5,714 nucleotides of DNA, taken from NCBI GenBank assembly GCA_021204715.1, contig JAJPYW010000112.1, positions 1 to 5,714 of the forward strand, written 5' to 3'. This document shows, piece after piece, positions 1-4,412 of this stretch. The first letter of the stretch is position 1, and the number at the start of each line of letters is the position of its first letter. Under the pieces are notes generated by a model. It ran no database searches. It was not told where the DNA came from and saw nothing but the letters and a program-made list of their open reading frames with translations. A program made the translations under genes and the position numbers. This stretch comes from Prevotellaceae bacterium. Lineage in GTDB: Bacteria > Bacteroidota > Bacteroidia > Bacteroidales > Bacteroidaceae.

Positions 1-2
1 AA

Positions 3-329
3 GCCCGTGGCTTCCGCACGGTCGGCTATCACTTCTACGTGCGAAAAGACGGCTTCGTCACCCAACACCGCCGCCTCTGGGAAGTGGGTGCCCACTGCCG
101 CCCCTACAACCGCTGCTCCATCGGCATCTGTTATGAAGGCGGTTTGGACGAGCACGGCAATCCCAAAGACACGCGCACGCCTGCCCAGATGCTCGCCTTG
201 CAGGAGATGTTCACCAAACTGAAATCGCTCTTTCCCGACGCCGTTATTTGCGGCCACCGTGACCTGCCCGGCACCACGCCCAAGGCCTGCCCTTGTCTTG
301 ATGCGGCGGCGGTGTTCGGCGATGTTTAG
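3..329 (+). CDS. N-acetylmuramoyl-L-alanine amidase, C-terminal part (5' end outside window)
   Basis: The product cleaves the amide bond between N-acetylmuramic acid and L-alanine in peptidoglycan. The visible 108 residues belong to the amidase_2/PGRP/T7-lysozyme fold. Numbering from the window edge, GYHF (residues 8-11) carries the tyrosine equivalent to T7 lysozyme Tyr46. GHRD at 84-87 gives a zinc ligand, His85. PKACPC at 93-98 gives the Lys94-x-Cys96 pair that matches the catalytic Lys128 and zinc ligand Cys130 of T7 lysozyme. The first zinc histidine must lie upstream, off the window. The protein ends soon after the last ligand, so there is no C-terminal cell-wall-binding domain; such short single-domain enzymes are common in Bacteroidales. 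Whether a signal peptide exists cannot be seen. It converges on amtB. The family assignment is firm; a role in wall turnover versus a prophage or mobile-element lysozyme is open. Confidence 0.9.
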   Translation, partial: ARGFRTVGYHFYVRKDGFVTQHRRLWEVGAHCRPYNRCSIGICYEGGLDEHGNPKDTRTPAQMLALQEMFTKLKSLFPDAVICGHRDLPGTTPKACPCLDAAAVFGDV

Positions 330-417
330 CCCCGCTCATCCGGTATAATAAGTCCTTTTATAACCACTATAGCTTTGAGGGGGGGGGTAATTAAGCAACA
401 ACCAGGTTGTTCCGCTC

Positions 418-442
418 CTTCGGAGGCCGCAGGCCGACCAAG
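418..442. repeat. 25-base direct repeat, copy 1
   Basis: This segment begins CTTCGGAGGCCGC and ends GGCCGACCAAG. It is identical over all 25 bases to 482-506, offset by 64 bases. Its core GGCC-GCA-GGCC can fold into a small hairpin. Copy 1 lies outside the inverted-repeat-bounded segment at 447-601, while copy 2 lies inside it. Confidence 0.85.
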
Positions 443-481
443 AGGGTGTGTCAAAACGTGAGTAATGTCGAGAAAAAGGCA

Positions 482-506
482 CTTCGGAGGCCGCAGGCCG
501 ACCAAG
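482..506. repeat. 25-base direct repeat, copy 2
   Basis: This is a perfect copy of 418-442, separated from it by a 39-base spacer. It is followed at once by the hairpin CCTCCC-ATATAAG-GGGAGG (507-525). Confidence 0.85.
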
Positions 507-554
507 CCTCCCATATAAGGGGAGGTTTGGAGGGGTGGTCAAGCAAGGTCCCCA

Positions 555-584
555 AAGGGGTTGTGTCTTTTGACACAGCCCCTT
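555..584. terminator. Strong hairpin, probable bidirectional terminator
   Basis: AAGGGG-T-TGTGTC (555-567) pairs with GACACA-G-CCCCTT (572-584) around a TTTT loop. This gives a 13-bp stem with one possible G-U pair. On the plus strand it is followed by ATTCAAGTTTT, a weak T-rich tail; on the minus strand there is no U-tract. It sits between converging genes, where it could stop amidase and perhaps amtB transcripts. It is also an internal part of the repeat segment 447-601. Confidence 0.5.
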
Positions 585-610
585 ATTCAAGTTTTGACAC
601 ATCTCCAGCG

Positions 611-640
611 GAATCTATCGAGCTTCTACTATATAGATTC
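611..640. repeat. Inverted repeat downstream of amtB
   Basis: GAATCTAT (611-618) is perfectly complementary to ATAGATTC (633-640) across a 14-base loop. It lies about 70 bases beyond the amtB stop on that gene's transcript. A second inverted repeat, TTATCG (646-651) and CGATAA (671-676), lies between it and amtB. Either could shape the amtB mRNA 3' end, but neither has a U-tract. Confidence 0.35.
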
Positions 641-709
641 ATGCATTATCGACAGGTAGTGGTTTCAGCCCGATAAGGATGAGTGGTTCAACGCTTGTGC
701 AAGGTGTGG

Positions 710-1969
710 TTAATTGTAGCAGCTCTCGCCGTGTTCGTAAATGTCGAGCCCTTCTTCTTCCACGCGCTTGGCCACACGCAGTCCTTTTATCTTCTTGATG
801 CCGAAGAAGAGGATGATGCCGGTGGCGGCGGCCCAAAGGTCGATGATGACCACACCGAAGGCTTGCGCGCCAAAGAAGCCCGCGCCGTGGCCGTAGAAGA
901 GGCCTTGGTCGAGGGAGAGCAAGCCGGTCAAGAGCGTGCCCAAGATGCCGCAGATGCCATGTACGGAGCTGGCGCCTACGGGGTCGTCGATGTGCAGCTT
1001 CTGGTCGATGAACTCGATGCCGTAAGGCAAGGCCAATCCGCAAATGAAGCCGATGATGACCGCACCCACGGGCGAGACCATGTCGCAACCGGCCGTGATG
1101 CCCACCAATCCGGCCAGCACGCCGTTGAGCATAAGTGAGAACGAGGGCTTCTTATATCTTATCCAAGTGACGAGCATCGTGGTGACGCCCCCGGTAGCGG
1201 CGGCCAAGTTGGTGGTGAGGAACACATGCGAAATGGCCGTGCGGTTCACCGCGCCGGTAGCGGCAAGCTGCGAGCCGGGATTGAAGCCGAACCAGCCGAA
1301 CCACAGGATGAACACGCCCAAAGCGGCCATCATGAGGTTGTGGCCGGGCAGGGCGCGGCTCTTGCCGTCCTTGCTGTACTTGCCGATGCGCGGCCCCAAG
1401 GCAATGGCTCCTACCAAGGCCAGCACACCGCCCACGGAGTGCACCACGGCACTGCCTGCAAAGTCGTGGAAGGTGGCGCCGAAGGTCTGCATCATGAAGC
1501 CGGAGGCGCTGTCGTTGCACAGCCATCCGCCGCCCCACGTCCAGTGTCCTTCCACAGGGTAGATGAGAAGTGATATGAACAGACTGTACACGCAGTACAT
1601 GGAGAACTTGGTGCGTTCGGCCATGGCGCCCGAAACGATGGTGGCGCTGGTGGCGCAGAACACAGTCTCGAAGATGAGAAAACCTTCCACGGGCAGCGTG
1701 GAGGAGTAGAAGCTGAGGTCGCCGAAGTTGGGCATGCCGATGAAACCGGCACCGCCGCTGCCGAACATGAACCCGAAGCCTATAAACCAGAACAACAGCG
1801 ACCCCAACATGAAGTCAACGAAGTTTTTGAAGAGAATGTTGGCCGTGTTCTTGCTGCGTGTAAAGCCGGCCTCGCAAAGGGCGAAGCCCGGTTGCATGAA
1901 GAACACCAACATGGCGGCCAACAACATCCATACTGTATCGAGGGATAATCCTATTTCTTGCATATTCAT
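710..1969 (-). CDS. amtB: Ammonium channel/transporter, Amt family
   Basis: This 419-residue inner-membrane protein of the Amt/Mep/Rh family conducts ammonium into the cell. It is complete and of usual length, with about eleven hydrophobic segments. Family marks are FCATSATIVSGAMAER (104-119), WTWGGGW (143-149), DFAGSAVVH (169-177), FGWFGFNPGS (224-233) and DDPVGASSVHG (328-338). His177 and His337 are the expected twin-histidine pair of the pore; Asp169 and Trp145 match the conserved recruitment-site region of E. coli AmtB. The C-terminal tail has the GLDxxEHGE motif (407-415) that in E. coli AmtB takes part in coupling and GlnK contact. There is no signal peptide: residue 11 onward matches the first membrane helix. 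The start ATG has no clear Shine-Dalgarno, and a second ATG lies two codons on. It follows the P-II gene by 99 bases, most of them folded into a stem-loop, and is surely co-transcribed with it. Confidence 0.96.
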   Translation of the reverse strand: MNMQEIGLSLDTVWMLLAAMLVFFMQPGFALCEAGFTRSKNTANILFKNFVDFMLGSLLFWFIGFGFMFGSGGAGFIGMPNFGDLSFYSSTLPVEGFLIFETVFCATSATIVSGAMAERTKFSMYCVYSLFISLLIYPVEGHWTWGGGWLCNDSASGFMMQTFGATFHDFAGSAVVHSVGGVLALVGAIALGPRIGKYSKDGKSRALPGHNLMMAALGVFILWFGWFGFNPGSQLAATGAVNRTAISHVFLTTNLAAATGGVTTMLVTWIRYKKPSFSLMLNGVLAGLVGITAGCDMVSPVGAVIIGFICGLALPYGIEFIDQKLHIDDPVGASSVHGICGILGTLLTGLLSLDQGLFYGHGAGFFGAQAFGVVIIDLWAAATGIILFFGIKKIKGLRVAKRVEEEGLDIYEHGESCYN

Positions 1970-2000
1970 AATTTACGATGGTTTAATGGTTGAACTACAC

Positions 2001-2068
2001 GCGCCGGTTTCCAGCCATGAGAGCGTTGAGCGGGCTTGCCGCGCTATGATGGCTTCTCGAAACCGCGC
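2001..2068 (-). promoter_or_regulatory. Large stem-loop between glnK and amtB
   Basis: On the minus-strand transcript this structure starts at the base right after the glnK stop codon. The outer stem pairs 2059-2068 with 2001-2011 (10 pairs, C2004 bulged). A 4-by-1 internal loop follows. The inner stem pairs 2042-2054 with 2013-2025, 11 of 13 positions matching. A 16-base GC-rich loop closes it and can itself form four pairs (2030-2033 with 2039-2042, competing for one base). There is no following U-tract, so it is not a standard terminator. It probably protects the upstream glnK message or lowers the amount of amtB relative to glnK. The pairing is seen; the function is inferred. Confidence 0.6.
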
Positions 2069-2425
2069 TTACTTCTCTTGCTCGGCATTGTAGAGCGCGA
2101 TGTCGCCCTGCTCGCCCGTGCGTATGCGTATGGTGTTTTCCACCGGGATGACGAAGATGCGTCCGTCGCCTATCTCGCCCGTGCGGGCGGCCTGCTGGAT
2201 GGCGTTCAACGTCTTCTCTACATTCTTGTCGCGCACCACGATGTTCAAGAGCATGCGCTCAATGCAGCTGGTGTCGTACATCACGCCACGGTATATGCGG
2301 GCCTGACGCATCTTCCCCTCGCCTCTTACTTCGTAATAAGAGAACCATTCGATGTCGGCGGCCAACAGGGCCTCTTTCACCTCCTCGAACTTAGTCTTGC
2401 GGATAATTGCTTCAATCTTTTTCAT
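2069..2425 (-). CDS. glnK: P-II family nitrogen regulatory protein
   Basis: This small trimeric signalling protein binds ATP/ADP and 2-oxoglutarate and controls AmtB and other nitrogen targets. I start it at MKKIEAII, giving 118 residues, because AAGGAA sits just upstream and the family normally begins this way; an in-frame ATG nine codons earlier (2452) lacks such a site. The B-loop TGEIGDGRIFV (82-92) matches the second P-II signature, and RIRTGE (100-105) is the nucleotide-binding C-loop. The T-loop (about 35-55) is unusual: it is one residue shorter than in E. coli, lacks the RQKGH segment, and reads YRGVMY where the family signature is Y-[KR]-G-[AS]-[AE]-Y. Tyr50 still aligns with uridylylated Tyr51, and Arg46 with GlnK Arg47, which plugs the AmtB pore. 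The glnK symbol rests on amtB linkage. It is the first gene of the operon. Confidence 0.95.
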   Translation of the reverse strand: MKKIEAIIRKTKFEEVKEALLAADIEWFSYYEVRGEGKMRQARIYRGVMYDTSCIERMLLNIVVRDKNVEKTLNAIQQAARTGEIGDGRIFVIPVENTIRIRTGEQGDIALYNAEQEK

Positions 2426-2429
2426 TTCT

Positions 2430-2435
2430 TTCCTT
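2430..2435 (-). promoter_or_regulatory. Ribosome binding site deciding the glnK start
   Basis: The minus strand reads AAGGAAAGAA immediately before the ATG at 2425-2423, leaving about five bases between the AGGA core and the start codon. This supports the shorter 118-residue P-II protein. Confidence 0.6.
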
Positions 2436-2461
2436 GTTAATCCTTTTACCAATGTAAGACT

Positions 2462-2473
2462 ATAACCGGTTAT
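2462..2473. promoter_or_regulatory. 12-bp palindrome ATAACCGGTTAT in the glnK leader
   Basis: This is a perfect 12-bp palindrome about 37 bases upstream of the glnK start. It shares the ATAAC/GTTAT half-site with the inverted repeat at 2485-2496, centre-to-centre distance 23 bp. The pair looks like a dimer-binding operator, but the regulator is unknown. Confidence 0.45.
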
Positions 2474-2484
2474 GCTTCCGTTTT

Positions 2485-2496
2485 GTTATCAATAAC
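2485..2496. promoter_or_regulatory. 12-bp inverted repeat GTTATCAATAAC next to the glnK promoter
   Basis: GTTAT and ATAAC face each other across a CA spacer. The site lies 4 bases downstream of the candidate -7 element on the minus strand, so it would overlap the transcription start. That position suits repression. Confidence 0.45.
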
Positions 2497-2500
2497 GGTG

Positions 2501-2508
2501 CAAAATTA
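2501..2508 (-). promoter_or_regulatory. Candidate -7 promoter element for glnK-amtB
   Basis: The minus strand reads TAATTTTG, an exact match to the TAnnTTTG consensus of the primary Bacteroidetes sigma factor. It is about 76 bases upstream of the glnK start. I find no convincing TTTG-type -33 element at the expected distance, which may mean a weak or activator-dependent promoter. The AT-rich bases 2509-2640 beyond it hold nothing else I recognise. Confidence 0.4.
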
Positions 2509-2658
2509 ATCACAATGGTAGACATAGAGCTATTTGTGTGTCTTTTTATTTGAAGATAGAAGTATAATGTAACAAGTTGCGCTATTATATTCTTGTTATG
2601 ATTGCATTTTGAAACTATTGAACGGATAAAAAGAGACAGATTGTAAGAGAGGGATAAG

Positions 2659-2691
2659 AAAAACCCCCGCTACAGGAATCTGTAGCGGGGG
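2659..2691 (-). terminator. Intrinsic terminator of the susCD operon
   Basis: A perfect 12-bp stem, CCCCCGCTACAG (2664-2675) with CTGTAGCGGGGG (2680-2691), closes a 4-base loop. On the minus strand it is followed directly by TTTTT (2663-2659). It lies 73 bases past the susD stop, and its orientation fits termination of susCD transcripts before they enter the glnK promoter. Confidence 0.92.
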
Positions 2692-2705
2692 CCGGTCGTC
2701 ATCAT

Positions 2706-2724
2706 ATTCCGGCAAAGCCGGAAT
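2706..2724. repeat. Second hairpin downstream of susD
   Basis: ATTCCGGC (2706-2713) pairs perfectly with GCCGGAAT (2717-2724) around a 3-base loop. It precedes the terminator on the susD transcript and has no U-tract of its own. It probably adds stability to the mRNA 3' end or acts in tandem with the terminator. Confidence 0.65.
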
Positions 2725-2764
2725 GAATTATGAAAAAGCAGGGTATATCAAGTTATCTGCATCA

Positions 2765-4378
2765 TCAATAGCCGGGGTTCTGTTTCAAATTCGGGTTCTT
2801 GTCAATGGCGTTCTGCGGAATGGGGAAATAACGGTGATAGGCATTGAATGTCCTCGACTCAATCGTTTCCCTGCCGGTAATTTTAGCACGCAAGCCATCT
2901 TCGGTCTCTTCGTAATCCACTGTACCGGTGACGCGGGTTAACGGGCCGTTCATCAAGGTAGTTGCCAACATGTTTCCATTCTCGTCTTTCCAACGGATAA
3001 TGTCTGCACGGCGCAAGCCTTCACCGGCAAACTCAACACCACGCTCGCGGCGGATGAGTTCACGCAAGGTGGCTTGTGTGCCGTATTTGATTTGGTCGAC
3101 ATCGGGCATGCCCACCCGTTCACGCACTTGGTTAATGAGGTTGTAGACCGTGGCCGAGGGGCCGTTCAACTCGTTCTCGGCTTCGGCATACGAAAGCAAC
3201 ACTTCGGCATAGCGGAACACAATGGGGCAAACATTGGATTTCCACATATCACTGTAGTAGCCGGGGCCCGTGCCCAAGTACTTGGCCCACGTAAGGGTAG
3301 TCTTGGAGGCATTGTCGGCAACGGTGGGGTAGTTGGCGTTAGGCTCATCCTTGATCATTTTGTCCAAGGTGTTATATACCGCTCCGTTCCAAAACTTTCC
3401 CGGATAGATTACAGTCATGTCCATGCGGGGATCACGGTTGTAGAACGGGTGCTCGGGGTCGTAGTCGGCACTCTCGTCGATGGTTTGACCGTCGGCCATC
3501 TCGTAGCTGTCAATCAAATTTTGTGTAGGTACAAGGGCAGACCATCCGCCGTCACCGTTGTTGTACATCTGTCCACAGTCGAAAGTATAGAGGTTCTCTA
3601 TAAACTGCATGGCAATGATAATCTCCTTGGAATCTTGCCCGGAAATGAGGTAGAGGTTGGAATAGTCGGGCTCCAATTGATAGATGCCCAAATTCATAAT
3701 GGCTTTGGCGGCGTCGATTACACGGTCATAGTCGCCGTAATAGAGGGCCGAGCGCATCTTCACCGCAAGGGCGGTACCTTTGGCGATGTAACCGCGGGCT
3801 TTGGGCTGGTCGTAGAGCAGGTCGATGGCCTCGTCAATCTCGTCGTAAACGAATTGCTTCACCTCTTCTTCCGTCTTGCGGGGCACTTGGGCATCTTCGG
3901 CCGTTTCATAGATGTCGATGAGGGGCACGCCGCCGAACCACCAGTTCTTGTCGAAGTACTCGTAGGCGCGGATGGTCTTCACCTGGCCTATCATGTCGTT
4001 TTTCTTGGCTTGGTCGTTGAATTCCACTTGGTCGATGTTGGCCAAGAAGGTGTTGCAACGGCGTATCATCGTGAAATTATAGAGGCTGCCTGAATAGGTA
4101 CTGTTGGAAGCCGTCATCAAGCCGTTGCCCATAAATGTCCATCCGCCCCAAAAGAAGGGATTGTAACCGTAATCGGAAGCACAGTCCAAGTTTATCACTT
4201 CATCCGTATCGGCCCATCCATCGTAGCAGCCGGTCAAAAAGCGGTCGGCATCGTCTTCCGTATGCCATGTCAGGGAAGGGGCAAGGGAATCCAAAGGTGT
4301 CGTGTCCAAGTAATCCGAGCAAGATGTTACGCTTGCCAATGCGATTCCTGACAACAGATATATTAATGTACGTTTCAT
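2765..4378 (-). CDS. SusD/RagB-family outer-membrane nutrient-binding lipoprotein
   Basis: This 537-residue surface lipoprotein acts as the lid over its SusC partner and captures the substrate, usually a glycan, for import. The signal peptide MKRTLIYLLSGIALA leads to the lipobox SVTSC; Cys20 is the lipidated residue, and Asp22 and Asp25 nearby resemble the acidic surface-export signal of Bacteroidetes lipoproteins. Family marks are the helix IRAYEYFDKNWWFGGVPLI (136-154), YAEVLLSYAEAENEL (390-404), RRERGVEFAGEGLRRADIIR (443-462) and the C-terminal FPIPQNAIDKNPNLKQNPGY (518-537). The helices are of the TPR-like type. I start at 4378 because AAGGAA lies just before this ATG; an ATG four codons upstream (4390) is in frame but its own codons supply that ribosome site. 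The gene follows susC by 34 bases and is followed by a terminator. The substrate cannot be predicted. Confidence 0.95.
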   Translation of the reverse strand: MKRTLIYLLSGIALASVTSCSDYLDTTPLDSLAPSLTWHTEDDADRFLTGCYDGWADTDEVINLDCASDYGYNPFFWGGWTFMGNGLMTASNSTYSGSLYNFTMIRRCNTFLANIDQVEFNDQAKKNDMIGQVKTIRAYEYFDKNWWFGGVPLIDIYETAEDAQVPRKTEEEVKQFVYDEIDEAIDLLYDQPKARGYIAKGTALAVKMRSALYYGDYDRVIDAAKAIMNLGIYQLEPDYSNLYLISGQDSKEIIIAMQFIENLYTFDCGQMYNNGDGGWSALVPTQNLIDSYEMADGQTIDESADYDPEHPFYNRDPRMDMTVIYPGKFWNGAVYNTLDKMIKDEPNANYPTVADNASKTTLTWAKYLGTGPGYYSDMWKSNVCPIVFRYAEVLLSYAEAENELNGPSATVYNLINQVRERVGMPDVDQIKYGTQATLRELIRRERGVEFAGEGLRRADIIRWKDENGNMLATTLMNGPLTRVTGTVDYEETEDGLRAKITGRETIESRTFNAYHRYFPIPQNAIDKNPNLKQNPGY

Positions 4379-4381
4379 GTT

Positions 4382-4387
4382 TTCCTT
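4382..4387 (-). promoter_or_regulatory. Ribosome binding site deciding the susD start
   Basis: The minus strand reads AAGGAAAAC directly before the ATG at 4378-4376. The upstream ATG at 4390 is preceded only by an AT-rich sequence, so the shorter form is preferred. Confidence 0.55.
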
Positions 4388-4412
4388 CATTAAATGGTTA
4401 TATAATCTTTCT

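Larger units (their letters stand above)
447..601. repeat. MITE-like segment bounded by 19-base imperfect inverted repeats
   Basis: The left end (447-465) and the reverse complement of the right end (583-601) match at 17 of 19 bases, with a perfect 11-base outer part, TGTGTCAAAAC. The same TGTGTCAAAA motif occurs once more on the minus strand at 568-577, inside the strong hairpin. The 155-base length, lack of coding capacity and terminal inverted repeats resemble a non-autonomous insertion element. TGTGTCAAAA-type ends are reminiscent of insertion-sequence termini, but that is from memory and not verified. I see no clear target-site duplication in the flanks, so the element's boundaries and mobility are inferred. 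Confidence 0.45.
330..709. other. Repeat-rich convergent intergenic region
   Basis: This 380-base stretch separates the 3' ends of the amidase (+) and amtB (-). No reading frame in it looks like a gene: candidate frames have no recognisable domains and run through repeats. It contains, in order, a run of nine G (379-387), a palindrome AACAACC-A-GGTTGTT (397-411), two 25-base direct repeats (418-442, 482-506), a small hairpin CCTCCC/GGGAGG (507-525), a strong 13-bp hairpin (555-584), and inverted repeats at 611-640 and 646-676. The density of structure fits a dispersed intergenic repeat plus transcription terminators for the two converging genes. Confidence 0.75.

Noticed and set aside
342..365. 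Possible terminator right after the amidase (TATAA/TTATA with GG/CC)
   Set aside because: The stem is short, AT-rich and needs a bulge, and no U-tract follows. It is too weak to call.
418..506. CRISPR-like arrangement: 25-base repeat, 39-base spacer, 25-base repeat
   Set aside because: There are only two copies and no cas genes in view. The spacer contains the end of another inverted repeat, so a dispersed intergenic repeat explains it better.
407..676. 89-codon plus-strand frame (and minus-strand frames at 326-602) in the intergenic region
   Set aside because: They run through the direct repeats and hairpins and lack a ribosome site and recognisable protein features. The sequence behaves as a repeat, not a gene.
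639..1088. Arg/His/Leu-rich 149-codon minus-strand frame, and several plus-strand frames over 683-1573
   Set aside because: All overlap amtB, whose family motifs cover the whole region; their low-complexity composition is typical of out-of-frame reading.
2500..2520. Possible sigma-54 promoter (TTGCA at the -12 position) upstream of glnK
   Set aside because: The -24 GG element is missing at the required distance; the same bases match the Bacteroidetes TAnnTTTG element better.
3074..4093. 339-codon open frame on the plus strand
   Set aside because: It is antisense to the complete susD gene and has no family features; it is a shadow of codon bias.
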